64,000 bases of DNA, taken from Vibrio taketomensis (GTDB lineage Bacteria; Pseudomonadota; Gammaproteobacteria; Enterobacterales; Vibrionaceae). This document shows positions 1-12,435 of this stretch, piece after piece (the first letter of the stretch is position 1; each line of letters starts with the position of its first letter). Where the stretch lies: positions 2,480,001-2,544,000 of the forward strand of contig NZ_AP019649.1 in assembly GCF_009938165.1 (NCBI RefSeq). The letters are read 5' to 3'. Under the pieces are notes generated by a model. The model was not told where the DNA came from. It searched no databases and saw nothing but the letters and a program-made list of their open reading frames with translations. The translations under genes and the position numbers were made by a program.

Positions 1-747
1 TTCGATACTGAAAAACCACTATTCAACGCGAAGCGCTTTGTACCAGTTTACATGTTCATCACCACTATGGTGATTGCGCTTGTAACGATCAAGAAAGGTC
101 TTAAACACGTTGGTCTACATCTAAGCAACACTGAAGCTTGGGTATGGGCAGCTGTGGTTTCTACTCTTGTGATGGTTGGCGGTTACGTTTACATCCAGAA
201 GAAATTTGCTGATCGTGAAGACGACCACGGTTTCTCTGGCGTTGAAGGTATTTTTAGCGTTCTGATGGTAATCACTGCGTGTGCAATGGCATTCGCTCAC
301 GGTTCAAACGATGTAGCTAACGCAATCGGTCCTCTATCTGCTGTTGTTTCAACAGTTGAACACCTAGGTGCGGTTACAGAGAAAAGCACAATCGCTTGGT
401 GGATTCTTCCATTAGGTGGTTTCGGTATCGTGGTGGGTCTTGCAACTCTTGGCCACAAAGTAATGGCAACCGTTGGTACAGGTATCACTGAACTAACACC
501 AAGCCGTGGCTTCGCAGCTCAGCTAGCAACAGCATCGACTGTAGTACTAGCGTCTGGTACTGGTCTACCTATCTCTACTACCCAAACTCTTGTTGGTGCA
601 GTTCTAGGTGTAGGTTTTGCGCGTGGTATCGCTGCACTTAACCTAGGTGTTGTGCGTAACATCGTCGCTTCTTGGATTGTAACTCTGCCTGCAGGTGCAT
701 TGCTGGCGGTAGTGTTCTTCTATGCGATTCAAGCGGCGTTTAGTTAA
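1..747 (+). CDS. Inorganic phosphate transporter, PiT family (C-terminal part)
   Basis: The reading frame is open from the first base of the window, so the start lies upstream and about 248 C-terminal residues are visible. The protein is a chain of hydrophobic membrane segments. It carries the PiT (PHO-4) signature around AFAHGSNDVANAIGP near residue 97, and a second GTGLPISTTQT repeat near residue 185. PiT proteins are low-affinity inner-membrane phosphate:cation symporters. The stop is followed by an intrinsic terminator at 805-830, so the gene ends its transcription unit. Family assignment is secure; the name pitA is not given because the N-terminus is missing. Confidence 0.93.
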   Translation, partial: FDTEKPLFNAKRFVPVYMFITTMVIALVTIKKGLKHVGLHLSNTEAWVWAAVVSTLVMVGGYVYIQKKFADREDDHGFSGVEGIFSVLMVITACAMAFAHGSNDVANAIGPLSAVVSTVEHLGAVTEKSTIAWWILPLGGFGIVVGLATLGHKVMATVGTGITELTPSRGFAAQLATASTVVLASGTGLPISTTQTLVGAVLGVGFARGIAALNLGVVRNIVASWIVTLPAGALLAVVFFYAIQAAFS

Positions 748-804
748 TCAATATTAAAGTCAGAAAAATGTAAGCTGGCTGTCATTATTGACTCAAACAC
801 GCAG

Positions 805-830
805 AAAGGGAGGCTCAGCCTCCCTTCTTT
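805..830 (+). terminator. Intrinsic terminator of the phosphate transporter gene
   Basis: Inverted repeat GGGAGGCT/AGCCTCCC followed by a T-rich run, 57 bases after the transporter stop codon and before the ygiM-like gene on the same strand. Confidence 0.7.
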
Positions 831-915
831 GTTGCACCTAACTAGGAAACTTCTTACTATTTGCTTCTCAGGATTCCTTCCACCTGAGAGCTTGATGACT
901 GTTAAAGGATTTACC

Positions 916-1527
916 GTGAAAAAACTGGTTTTAATGATCTTTGCTTGTATCATTGCTGCCCCTTCAGCAATGGCAAAAGATCGCTATATTTCTGACAATT
1001 TGTTCACTTACATGCACTCTGGTCCTAGCAACCAATACCGCATTATTGGTAGTGTCAATGCAGGTGAGAAGGTCTCTCTAGTTGCTGTAAACAAAGAGAC
1101 TGGCTACAGTGAAGTCGTGGATGACCGTGGCCGTAAAGGCTGGGTATCAACCAACTTTGTGACAACACAAGAAAGCATGACGACTCGTCTACCTCGCCTT
1201 GAAAAAGAGCTAGCCGATGTAAAATCAAAGCTTGCTAACGCGAGTTCTAATGCGAACAAAGAAAAAGCAGGTCTAGTGGAATCACTAGAGAATCGTAATA
1301 GCCAAATCTCTGAGTTAGAGAAGAGCTACGCAGACATGAGCCAGCAGCTTACTGCTTCTCAGACTGAAGTTCGCAACCTGCGCGCAAAACTTGATACGCA
1401 AAAAGATGATTTGCTGCTTAAGTATTTCACCTACGGTGGCGGTGTTGCGGGTATCGGCTTATTACTAGGCTTAATCCTGCCACACATTATTCCTCGCAGA
1501 AAGCGCTCTCCAGCGGGCTGGGCATAA
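916..1527 (+). CDS. ygiM: YgiM-like SH3 domain protein (TIGR04211 family), membrane anchored
   Basis: 203 residues if started at the GTG at 916, which has AAAGGA at 904-909 six bases upstream and opens a clean signal peptide (basic VKK, hydrophobic core, cleavage after AMA near residue 20). An earlier in-frame start would place extra non-conserved residues in front. An SH3b domain follows (about 25-90), then a charged coiled-coil stretch (about 95-165). A C-terminal membrane helix ends in basic residues (HIIPRRKR), so the bulk is periplasmic. The architecture and length match E. coli YgiM (206 aa), whose exact role is not established; binding to cell-wall material is inferred from the SH3b domain. 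Confidence 0.85.
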   Translation: MKKLVLMIFACIIAAPSAMAKDRYISDNLFTYMHSGPSNQYRIIGSVNAGEKVSLVAVNKETGYSEVVDDRGRKGWVSTNFVTTQESMTTRLPRLEKELADVKSKLANASSNANKEKAGLVESLENRNSQISELEKSYADMSQQLTASQTEVRNLRAKLDTQKDDLLLKYFTYGGGVAGIGLLLGLILPHIIPRRKRSPAGWA

Positions 1528-1540
1528 CTAGATACCAATA

Positions 1541-1570
1541 AAAAAGGTCACGCATGCGTGACCTTTTTTA
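1541..1570. terminator. Bidirectional intrinsic terminator between ygiM and gspB
   Basis: A perfect 30-base palindrome: A6, then GGTCACGC/GCGTGACC, then T6. It serves both converging genes. Confidence 0.9.
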
Positions 1571-1588
1571 TTTAGTGAGTAAATCGCT

Positions 1589-2359
1589 TTAACCTTGCCA
1601 GTCATACAAAGCCGGCACTCTCAGTTTTTCACCCGCAACTTCAATCACACAAGCTTGTGGTTCAATCGCTTTTAACTGCACTCCACTAGTAAGCCAATCA
1701 CCCTCTTTATATTCGGTATTGTTTACTTTTACCCAGCGCTTGTTGCTGTTTGACGAATAGACATGTGTTTGGAAGTTCAACGCAGGAAGTTTGCCATGCC
1801 AATCTGCAGCAACTGAGGCAAATTCTTGGGCGGCATCATTTGCACGCTCAATAGACGCCACATCAGCGCTAGTCGCACCCTCGCTCATTGCCGTCTGCAA
1901 ACGTTGAGCAATCTCCGGCGACAAATCGGAAAGGTCTATCCCTTCTAACAGTTCATCCTCTGTGTGATCATCTATAGATGCGGTTTTCGCAGACTCAGTG
2001 TCGATTGTTTCTGCGGCAAATGCCACATTGTTGTCTATTTCAGTAACGACCAATGGTTCGCGCAATGTGCTTAAAAGCGCTCCTGAGTCAGGGTAACTTA
2101 ACTCCATCAAAGGCGCTGGTTTCTCAAGAATTTCAACCCTCTCAACATTGCGCTCTAGCCATTGCTGCTTAGCTTGTTGGTATTGATAAGCACTCACCCC
2201 AAGAGCCGTTACTGCTGCAGGAATAAATATAATGCCGAACAATTTAGACCATCGCAGTGCCTTATTATCTGTAGCTTGTACACCAAGCACGTAGGCGCTA
2301 CCTCGGTGCTGCTGATAACCTTGTTGAGACTCTTCTAATGATTGAATTAGGTTAGCCAT
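1589..2359 (-). CDS. gspB: Type II secretion assembly protein GspB/ExeB
   Basis: 256 residues. A short cytoplasmic N-terminus is followed by one membrane helix near residues 38-56, a long acidic linker, and a C-terminal beta-rich T2SSB domain (about 190-256, ending LRVPALYDWQG). GspB works with the GspA ATPase in the inner membrane to place the GspD secretin through the peptidoglycan. The start codon overlaps the last base of the gspA stop at 2359, so the two genes are translationally coupled. In Vibrio and Aeromonas this pair lies apart from the main gsp operon, as here. Confidence 0.9.
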   Translation of the reverse strand: MANLIQSLEESQQGYQQHRGSAYVLGVQATDNKALRWSKLFGIIFIPAAVTALGVSAYQYQQAKQQWLERNVERVEILEKPAPLMELSYPDSGALLSTLREPLVVTEIDNNVAFAAETIDTESAKTASIDDHTEDELLEGIDLSDLSPEIAQRLQTAMSEGATSADVASIERANDAAQEFASVAADWHGKLPALNFQTHVYSSNSNKRWVKVNNTEYKEGDWLTSGVQLKAIEPQACVIEVAGEKLRVPALYDWQG

Positions 2360-3963
2360 TAGATGCTCTCCAAAATACTTAAGTACGGGGCTGGTTCTTG
2401 AACCAGTAGCTCCAAGCGTTGCAATGTTTGCTCGCCCGCAATACCGTCAACGTTTAACCCCTGCCACTGCTGAAATAGACTCACTTTACGCTCTAAATCT
2501 GAACCATAAGTTGGTTGTTTGGAGATGGGTAATTTAAGTAAACGAGAGAGCTGCTGATCTAACGTCACTACCTGTTTGCCTCGCATGCCAGGCTTCAAAG
2601 TGCCTTGCCAAAGTTTCTGATAGATCACACGGTATTCACCATGCCAAATTTGTTTCAACCATTTGCTTTCAAACTCCACCCGCTCGCTATCGAGTAGCAA
2701 CTGCACTCGATCTTCAGACGCGCGATACAGCACGGCATAACGTCGATCTCCCTGATAATCTAGCGTCAATACCACCGGTAAGTTCTGTTTGCGTAACTGT
2801 GCTAAATCGCCCTCAGATTCTACGCAGGCAAAGCGTGAATTGGGGTTATCGACACACATTTTATCTACGACTGATGCTTGATAGCCCCAGACGTAATAAA
2901 GCTCATTGAGGCTCTCTGCAAGGCTAGAAGAGCGACTCAAAAGCGTATTCATCTGCGATGGAAAGACCTCCACACTCTGGCTTACAACCGGTTTTGGCGG
3001 GTATTGTTGCTGCAGTTGAGCATCAATCATTGGCGTTATTTGAGTCGGTAAATAGTGCCAAGTTGCCGCGGCTAACACTAAGCCTAACCCTGAGGCAATA
3101 TAAGTGGCTTTAGAACGATTGGTGGTTTTAGGTTTAGCCGCTTGATAGCAAGTCGACTGAAAACTCATCACCTCTTCACATGCAACCTGCACACTCGCAC
3201 TGCTTGGGCGCATTTCGCCCAGTGAAAACGCCCGTTTCAGTGCGGCATCACATACAAGATTAATTAAACGAGGGATGCCTTGCGTCGCACTCGCAATCGC
3301 TTTACACGATTTGGCGGAGAATAACTCGCTAGTGGCCCCGGCTAGTTGTAAACGAAACTGAATGTACTTGGCAGTTTCGTCGCTGTTAAGTGGCAATAAA
3401 TGGTAACGACCAGTGATACGCTGAGAAAGCTGACGCAGTTGCGGGAGCTGCAATTTTTGCTGCAATTCAGGCTGACCAATGAGTAATACTTTTAGTAACT
3501 TGGTTTGCTCCGTTTCAAGATTGGTCAATAAACGCAGTTGCTCTAATACTTCAGCCGACAAATGCTGCGCCTCATCGATCATCACCAGCGTTTGCTTACC
3601 GCTGCGGTGACTTTCTAACAAAAACTGCTTAATCGTATCGGTTAATTGTTTGAGCGTCGCTTGAGAAGAATATTGCAGAGCAAATTCATCACAGATGGCC
3701 TGCAACAACTCCAAATTGGAAAATGTTGGGTTGAGAATGCTACCAATCTGCGTTGAGCTGTCCAAAGCTTTGACCATTGCTTTAGCTACGGTGGTTTTTC
3801 CCGTACCAACTTCTCCAGTTAACATAGCAAAGCCTCCACCTTCGCCTAAACCGGCTCGAAGATGATGCATTGCTTCTTTATGGCGCTGACTTAAATAGAG
3901 AAATCGCGAGTTAGGCACGATAGAAAATGGTAACTCGACAAATCCAAAATGTTGGTTATACAT
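2359..3963 (-). CDS. gspA: Type II secretion ATPase GspA/ExeA
   Basis: 534 residues when started at the ATG at 3963 (MYNQHFGF, the conserved ExeA N-terminus). The open frame runs 41 codons further upstream into the cca promoter region, but that part is not ExeA-like. An AAA ATPase carries Walker A GEVGTGKTT (about 50-58) and Walker B MIDEAQ (about 128-133). A membrane helix follows near 289-309. The periplasmic half ends in a peptidoglycan-binding domain (about 460-520, with GLNVDGIAGEQT). The protein remodels peptidoglycan so that the type II secretin can assemble. No strong ribosome binding site is visible at 3963. The gene is divergent from cca, with 84 bases between starts. Confidence 0.92.
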   Translation of the reverse strand: MYNQHFGFVELPFSIVPNSRFLYLSQRHKEAMHHLRAGLGEGGGFAMLTGEVGTGKTTVAKAMVKALDSSTQIGSILNPTFSNLELLQAICDEFALQYSSQATLKQLTDTIKQFLLESHRSGKQTLVMIDEAQHLSAEVLEQLRLLTNLETEQTKLLKVLLIGQPELQQKLQLPQLRQLSQRITGRYHLLPLNSDETAKYIQFRLQLAGATSELFSAKSCKAIASATQGIPRLINLVCDAALKRAFSLGEMRPSSASVQVACEEVMSFQSTCYQAAKPKTTNRSKATYIASGLGLVLAAATWHYLPTQITPMIDAQLQQQYPPKPVVSQSVEVFPSQMNTLLSRSSSLAESLNELYYVWGYQASVVDKMCVDNPNSRFACVESEGDLAQLRKQNLPVVLTLDYQGDRRYAVLYRASEDRVQLLLDSERVEFESKWLKQIWHGEYRVIYQKLWQGTLKPGMRGKQVVTLDQQLSRLLKLPISKQPTYGSDLERKVSLFQQWQGLNVDGIAGEQTLQRLELLVQEPAPYLSILESI

Positions 3964-4047
3964 GGAATTGGTCACTGGGAATTTATTGATAACGAAAGTA
4001 ACATTGGCTACAACAATAGGCAATGATGATAATCGGTGAGTAATAAA

Positions 4048-5274
4048 GTGCAAAAGTATCTTGTTGGTGGTGCGGTACGTGATCAACTACTAGGGCTTAA
4101 CGTCTATGACAAAGACTGGGTTGTCGTAGGGGCGACACCTGAACAATTGCTAGATCAAGGTTATACAGCGGTCGGAAAAGACTTTCCGGTCTTCTTGCAT
4201 CCCAAAACCAAACAAGAGCATGCATTGGCACGAACGGAACGCAAAACCGGTGACGGCTACACAGGCTTTCAATGCCACTTTGCACCAGACGTGACACTAG
4301 AAGAAGATCTATTGCGCCGCGATCTCACCATCAATGCCATGGCACAAGATGAGCATGGCACTATCATCGACCCGTATCAGGGTCAGCAAGATCTGAAAAA
4401 ACGCGTTTTAAGGCATGTCTCTGATGCTTTTGTCGAGGATCCTCTGCGCGTACTACGTGTAGCTCGATTCGCAGCGAAATTAGCCCATCTTGGCTTTCGC
4501 GTGGCACCAGAAACCATGACGTTGATGACGCAAATCGTCACCAGTGGCGAACTAGAACACCTAACGGCGGAACGTGTCTGGCAAGAGTGGCATAAATCCC
4601 TAAGCACCCAAGATCCTCAAGTCTTTCTCGATGTACTTCGTCAATGCGGTGCTCTTAACATTGTGCTGCCTGAAATTGACCGCTTATTTGGTGTCCCGCA
4701 ACCACCACAATGGCATCCAGAAATTGATACCGGCATCCACACTCTAATGGTCGCCAAACAAGCGGCATTGCTATCAGAGACCAGCACCGTTCGATTTGCC
4801 GCGCAAGTACACGATCTGGGCAAAGGTATTACACCTGAGAAAGAGTGGCCAAGCCATAAAATGCACTGCCATACCGGGCTTAAAATCATCAAAGCATTGT
4901 GTGAGCGGGTACGTGTACCAAACGAGTATCGAGATTTAGCACTGATGGTATGTGAACAACACTCTAATATTCACCGCGCCGCCGAACTCAAACCTGCAAC
5001 TAAATTAAAAATTCTCAACAAGTTCGATGTATGGCGCAAACCTGAACGCCTAGACGACATCTTATTGTGCTGCAAAGCTGACAGCCAAGGGCGTACTGGC
5101 TTTGAGACTATTGATTACCCTCAGCAAGCGATCTTTGAATTGGCTTACCAAGCAGCACTGAGCGTGCAAGTACAAGACATCATCGCTGATGGTTTTAAAG
5201 GCGCAGCTATTCGTGAAGAGATGGAGAAACGCAGAGTTGAGGCGATCGCGAATGCATCGAGAGTTGAAAATTGA
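4048..5274 (+). CDS. cca: Multifunctional CCA tRNA nucleotidyltransferase
   Basis: 408 residues from the GTG at 4048. An earlier GTG at 4036 is in frame, but GGTGAG at 4035-4040 sits seven bases before 4048 and the protein then begins right at the conserved nucleotidyltransferase motif (YLVGGAVRD, catalytic DKD about residue 21-23). An HD phosphohydrolase domain follows, with HD near residues 255-256 (QVHDLGKG), as in the E. coli enzyme of 412 aa. The enzyme adds or repairs the CCA end of tRNAs, and the HD part has phosphatase activity. It is convergent with eno across the repeat array at 5281-5825. Confidence 0.95.
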   Translation: MQKYLVGGAVRDQLLGLNVYDKDWVVVGATPEQLLDQGYTAVGKDFPVFLHPKTKQEHALARTERKTGDGYTGFQCHFAPDVTLEEDLLRRDLTINAMAQDEHGTIIDPYQGQQDLKKRVLRHVSDAFVEDPLRVLRVARFAAKLAHLGFRVAPETMTLMTQIVTSGELEHLTAERVWQEWHKSLSTQDPQVFLDVLRQCGALNIVLPEIDRLFGVPQPPQWHPEIDTGIHTLMVAKQAALLSETSTVRFAAQVHDLGKGITPEKEWPSHKMHCHTGLKIIKALCERVRVPNEYRDLALMVCEQHSNIHRAAELKPATKLKILNKFDVWRKPERLDDILLCCKADSQGRTGFETIDYPQQAIFELAYQAALSVQVQDIIADGFKGAAIREEMEKRRVEAIANASRVEN

Positions 5275-5280
5275 GAAGCG

Positions 5281-5825
5281 AGCTTAACCCTCTAGCACTG
5301 CTTAACCAGTAACTTATTTAAACCGCGTCATTGAAATATTAGAGAGCTCACCGTGAGCTTTCCTCCAAAGACAAAGGCCCCACCGAAGTGGAGCCTTTCT
5401 AAAAGCTATTTAGCTAAGCTTATAATTAAGCTTGACCTTTAACTTCTTTAAGACCGCTTCTTTGAAATATGGGAGAGCGCGCCCACCGTGAGCTTTCTCC
5501 AAATACAAAAGGCCCACCGAAGTGGAGCCTTTCTAAAAAGCTATTTAGCTAAGCTTATAATTAAGCTTGACCTTTAACTTCTTTAAGACCGCTTCTTTGA
5601 AATATGGGAGAGCGCTCACCGTGAGCGTTCTCCAAAATAAAAGGCCCCACCGAAGTGGAGCCTTTCTAAAAGCTATTTAGCTAAGCTTAAAATTAAGCTT
5701 GACCTTTCACTTCTTTAAGGCCGCTTCTTTGAAATATGGGAGCGCGCTCACCGTGAGCTTTCTCCAAATACAAAAGGCCCCACCGAAGTGGAGCCTTTCT
5801 AAAAGCTATTTAGCTAAGCTTATAA
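5281..5825. repeat. Tandem array of the eno 3' end plus terminator, about 133-base unit
   Basis: The unit recurs with terminator cores at 5373, 5508, 5640 and 5773, giving spacings of 135, 132 and 133 bases; a degenerate start of a further unit is seen at 5281-5372. Each full unit holds, on the minus strand, a diverged copy of the last 20 or so eno codons ending in KEVKGQA-stop, a 25-base linker and a hairpin. Two copies (minus strand about 5700-5752 and 5568-5620) still read in frame as [19 protein letters not shown] and [19 protein letters not shown], against [16 protein letters not shown] in eno itself. The array fills the space between the convergent genes cca and eno and contains no other gene. 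Confidence 0.9.
5773..5800 (-). terminator. eno terminator (nearest of four tandem copies)
   Basis: On the minus strand the stem is GGCTCCAC with loop TTCG and GTGGGGCC, then a T-rich tail. It lies 25 bases after the eno stop. The same hairpin recurs at 5640-5667, 5508-5535 (one C missing in the stem) and 5373-5400. It can also fold on the plus strand, facing cca. Confidence 0.85.
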
Positions 5826-7160
<1,335 letters not shown>

Positions 7161-7165
7161 TTAAA

Positions 7166-7193
7166 GGGCAGTCACAAACCTTTGCGACTGCCC
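7166..7193 (-). terminator. Hairpin between pyrG and eno, weak terminator or attenuator
   Basis: Stem GGGCAGTC/GACTGCCC with a 12-base loop, just after the pyrG stop. The tail on the minus strand is only TTTAATTC, so it probably lowers rather than stops read-through into eno. Confidence 0.45.
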
Positions 7194-7209
7194 GTATCCT
7201 TTTTACTTC

Positions 7210-8940
<1,731 letters not shown>

Positions 8941-9053
8941 CTATCACACCACCACTATTATTTTTTTGCTTCAAATCAAAGTGAATGATTCAGATTATTC
9001 AAACTTATAAACAGCATGAGTCAGAATTATCCATTTTACGCATAATTAGGTCA

Positions 9054-9851
9054 CTAATTACGCTCTTCTTGCTTCGCTTTTTGCCAATATTCTTCTAGTT
9101 CATCGAGACTGCATTGTTCCAATTTTTTTTCATTCTGTTGCACTTTTCTCTCTACTTGAGAAAAACGACGAACAAACTTTAAATTTGCCTTAGCCAATGC
9201 GACCTCTGGGTTAACTTCTAAATGGCGAGCCAAATTCACCACTGAGAACAATAAATCACCCAGTTCTAGCTCAACGTTCTCTTGTTTGCTGTCGACAAGT
9301 AAAGCTTCTTCCATTACCTCGTCCAACTCTTCATGGACTTTATCTACGACCGGAGCCAACGAATCCCAATCAAATCCATAGCGTGCACACTTCTTTTGCA
9401 TCTTTGTAGCACGTATTAACGCCGGTAGAGAATTTGGTATTGAGTCTAGAATACTTTGTTCGGTTTTTCCTGCCCGCGCCTTCTCTTTCGCTTTCTCTGC
9501 TTCCCAGTTAGCATTGATGGCTTCATCGGACTCAAATTCAACCTCAGAAAAAACATGCGGATGGCGACGAGTCAGTTTTTCATTGACTGTTTCCACCACA
9601 TCAGAAAACTCAAACAGTCCTTGCTCTTTCGCAAGCTGACTGTAGAAAATCACCTGGAACAGTAAATCACCCAACTCTTCTTTTAAGTTCGGCCAATCTT
9701 GGTTATGAATCGCATCCACCACTTCATACGTTTCTTCAATGGTATGCGGCACAATAGTTTCAAAGGTCTGCTTACGATCCCAAGGACAACCTTGTTGTGG
9801 GTCGCGCAGCGTCTCCATAATCTGTTCTAACTGTTCAATTGGATGACTCAT
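9054..9851 (-). CDS. mazG: Nucleoside triphosphate pyrophosphohydrolase MazG
   Basis: 265 residues (E. coli 263). It has two tandem MazG helical domains. The first has the metal-binding EETYE (about 39-43) and EELGD (about 58-62); the second has EELDE and ELGDLLF (about 175-205). It hydrolyses (d)NTPs to monophosphates and modulates the stringent response by lowering ppGpp. The ATG at 9851 has a strong GGAGGAG site. relA lies upstream on the same strand but a terminator and an ERIC-like element separate them, so mazG probably has its own promoter. Confidence 0.95.
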   Translation of the reverse strand: MSHPIEQLEQIMETLRDPQQGCPWDRKQTFETIVPHTIEETYEVVDAIHNQDWPNLKEELGDLLFQVIFYSQLAKEQGLFEFSDVVETVNEKLTRRHPHVFSEVEFESDEAINANWEAEKAKEKARAGKTEQSILDSIPNSLPALIRATKMQKKCARYGFDWDSLAPVVDKVHEELDEVMEEALLVDSKQENVELELGDLLFSVVNLARHLEVNPEVALAKANLKFVRRFSQVERKVQQNEKKLEQCSLDELEEYWQKAKQEERN

Positions 9852-9900
9852 GTTTTCTCCTCCACCAGCCCGACACTATGTTCTCAGGCCAGTAATAAAC

Positions 9901-9931
9901 AAAAAGGTGAGCAGCTAAAACCACTCACCTT
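9901..9931 (-). terminator. Intrinsic terminator downstream of relA
   Basis: Stem AAGGTGAG/CTCACCTT with a T5 tail on the minus strand, between the ERIC-like element and mazG. Confidence 0.75.
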
Positions 9932-9984
9932 GAATTCTTTCTATCAGGCAACGCCAAGTTATAAAACGAGAGCCTAATTCCTTT

Positions 9985-10137
9985 AGAGAAACACACGTTT
10001 TTGCTAAGCAGTTGGCGTTTTAACAAGGCAACATGCGCATGAGACTCCCAGAGCATAGCCATCTATGTGATGAGTCTGGGCCGGCACTCCGGAGTAAGCG
10101 CAGTTAACGCCGTAAAAACAACAAATGCGACGCAAAA
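9985..10137 (-). repeat. ERIC-like intergenic palindromic repeat
   Basis: Read on the minus strand the segment follows the ERIC layout: GTTAACTGCGCTTACTC, then CCCAGACTCATCACATAG, an inverted CTATGCTCTGGGAGTC arm, and a tail with GTTGCCTTGTTAAAACGCC. It differs from the E. coli consensus by a small inserted palindrome (CCGGAGTGCCGG). It begins immediately at the relA stop codon. ERIC elements are known in Vibrio. The call rests on recalled consensus, not on an alignment. Confidence 0.6.
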
Positions 10138-10138
10138 A

Positions 10139-12358
10139 TTAGCCTAAGCGTTTTACTAGCATCACATCTTTAATCTGCTCAACACGACTAATCAGTCGAT
10201 TGACCACCTCGACATTGGTCACTTCCAATTCAAAGTCGAGAATCGACAATTGATTGCGATAATCAACTCGGCTCTTCATGCTATTCACTTTGACTTTTTC
10301 GTTAGCAAACAGAGTGGTGATCTCTTTAAGCAAACCACTACGCTCCATTGCCTCAACACGCAACGTTAGTGAGTAACTCCCTGCAAAGCCTCTACCCCAA
10401 ACCGTATCGATAATACGTTCTGGTGCATGGTGGCGTAAGTCATCTAGTTGTTCGCAGTCTGCTCGGTGCACTGAGATACCACGACCTTGGGTGATATAGC
10501 CTTTAATCTCATCACCGGGAATTGGCTGACAGCAGCGTGCTAGGTGGGTCATCAGATTATCCACCCCTTCTACCACAACCGCATCCTTATTCGGACGGTT
10601 TGGCGTTGAAGGTTTGTTTTCTGCCTCACGCAGTTTTTCTAACGCTTGCTGATCTTCTTCCTCTGCCGTGGGCTTGTTCACCAAAGCGTTGATGTGGTTG
10701 ATGATTTGGTTGATGCGCAAATCACCGCTACCCACGCCAACGAACAATTCATCGGCGGTGTTCATATTAAAACGCTTGAGTGCATATTGCTCAGCATCTT
10801 TAAGCGTCGCACCAATCTTTGCCAGTTCGTGTTCTAAGATCTCACGCCCCGCTTCGAGGTTTTTCTCTCGGCTTTGTTTACGGAACCAAGCGTTAATTTT
10901 TGCGCGCGCACGGCTTGAGGTCACAAAGCCGGTTGCTGGATTTAGCCAGTCACGAGATGGGTTGGGTTCTTTTTGCGTGATAATTTCAACTTGATCACCC
11001 ATTTGTAGCTTGTGAGTAAACGGAACGATGCGACCGCCCACTTTCGCACCGATACAGCGGTGACCCACCATCGAGTGAATATGGTAAGCAAAATCAAGCG
11101 GTGTTGCGCCCATCGGTAAATCGACCACATCACCACGCGGGGTGAAGGCATAAACGCGATCATCAAAGACTTGGCTGCGAACCTCATCAAGCATTTCGCC
11201 TGAATCAGACATTTCTTCTTGCCAATCAAGTAGTTTGCGCAGCCAAGTGATCTTCTCATCGTAACCACTACGGCCGCTGCTACCTTCTTTGTATTTCCAG
11301 TGCGCAGCAACGCCCAGTTCAGAATCTTCGTGCATCTGTTTGGTACGAATCTGAATCTCGATGGTCTTGCCTTCTGGCCCTAAAATGACGGTATGGATTG
11401 ACTGGTAGCCATTAGGTTTCGGGTTGGCAACGTAGTCATCAAATTCGCTTGGCAAGTGTTTGTACTTGGTATGCACCACACCCAAAGCGGCATAACAATC
11501 TTGCAATTTGTCAGCGATAATACGCACCGCACGCACGTCAAAAAGCTCGTCGAACTCCAAGCCTTTTTTCTGCATTTTTCGCCAGATGCTATAGATGTGT
11601 TTTGGACGACCGCTCACTTCGGCATTAATACCCGAAACGCTCATCTCTTGGTGAAGGTCGTCGACAAAATCTTTGATGTACTGTTCACGCACAATTCGGC
11701 GCTCAGACAGTTGTTTGGCGATTTGCTTGTAAGTATCTGGTTGTTGGTAGCGAAATGCGTAGTCTTCGATTTCCCATTTCAACTGACCAATACCTAGACG
11801 GTTAGCCAGAGGTGCATAGATATTGGCGCACTCTTTCGCAACAGCGCGGCGCACTTCATCCGGTGCTTTTTTCACTTCAATCAGGTTGCAGATACGTTCT
11901 GCCAGTTTGATCACTACGCAGCGAAAATCATCCACCATCGCCAACAACATGCGGCGAACGTTATCGACTTGCGCTGAAGCAGCACTGCCTTCTAAGGTCA
12001 CATTCAGTTGACCCAATGCAGCCATTTCTTCAACACCATCAATAAGCTTAATGATCTCACTGCTAAAGTCTTCTTCCAGTTTTTCGCGTCCAAGCGCACC
12101 GGTCGAGACTAAAGGGAATAACTGCGCAGCGACTAGGGTCGGCCTATCCATTGAGAGAGTGATCAATATTTCAATCATCTCGCGCCCACGCCATAGCAAC
12201 AATGACGCATTATCATTGCCCTTTAGGTAGCTTTCACACTGACGATAAACTTCAGTTAAGCGCTGAGCAGTTTTGGACTCTTGCTTTAAGCTCGAGATCC
12301 ACTTGTCCAATTCAAACTGTTCGTCTTGATTTAAATGCGCGCTTCTTACCGCAACCAT
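10139..12358 (-). CDS. relA: GTP pyrophosphokinase RelA
   Basis: 739 residues (E. coli 744), beginning MVAVRSAH as in other RelA proteins. Domains in order: a degenerate HD region (about 30-190) that lacks a proper HD hydrolase motif, the ppGpp synthetase domain (about 240-350, with ELFDVRAVRI and NGYQSIHT), TGS (about 405-465, VYAFTPRGDVVDLP), a zinc-finger-like stretch with LARCCQPIPGDEI, and a C-terminal ACT/RRM domain (about 660-739). It makes (p)ppGpp on stalled ribosomes. rlmD lies 77 bases upstream on the same strand. Confidence 0.97.
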   Translation of the reverse strand: MVAVRSAHLNQDEQFELDKWISSLKQESKTAQRLTEVYRQCESYLKGNDNASLLLWRGREMIEILITLSMDRPTLVAAQLFPLVSTGALGREKLEEDFSSEIIKLIDGVEEMAALGQLNVTLEGSAASAQVDNVRRMLLAMVDDFRCVVIKLAERICNLIEVKKAPDEVRRAVAKECANIYAPLANRLGIGQLKWEIEDYAFRYQQPDTYKQIAKQLSERRIVREQYIKDFVDDLHQEMSVSGINAEVSGRPKHIYSIWRKMQKKGLEFDELFDVRAVRIIADKLQDCYAALGVVHTKYKHLPSEFDDYVANPKPNGYQSIHTVILGPEGKTIEIQIRTKQMHEDSELGVAAHWKYKEGSSGRSGYDEKITWLRKLLDWQEEMSDSGEMLDEVRSQVFDDRVYAFTPRGDVVDLPMGATPLDFAYHIHSMVGHRCIGAKVGGRIVPFTHKLQMGDQVEIITQKEPNPSRDWLNPATGFVTSSRARAKINAWFRKQSREKNLEAGREILEHELAKIGATLKDAEQYALKRFNMNTADELFVGVGSGDLRINQIINHINALVNKPTAEEEDQQALEKLREAENKPSTPNRPNKDAVVVEGVDNLMTHLARCCQPIPGDEIKGYITQGRGISVHRADCEQLDDLRHHAPERIIDTVWGRGFAGSYSLTLRVEAMERSGLLKEITTLFANEKVKVNSMKSRVDYRNQLSILDFELEVTNVEVVNRLISRVEQIKDVMLVKRLG

Positions 12359-12435
12359 CTTTCTTCGTCCTAGCTGTTACTTTGTTTTCAGACTAACCAT
12401 GTCTTATAGGCTATCGCGCCTAGTGTTAGTTCACT

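Noticed and set aside
5281..5825. CRISPR array
   Set aside because: The units are about 133 bases, contain eno coding sequence, and have no unique spacers between short repeats.
9985..10137. Integron attC (VCR-like) site downstream of relA
   Set aside because: GGCGTTTTAAC and GTTAACGCC at the ends looked suggestive, but the core-site heptamers do not fit and the internal segments follow the ERIC layout instead.
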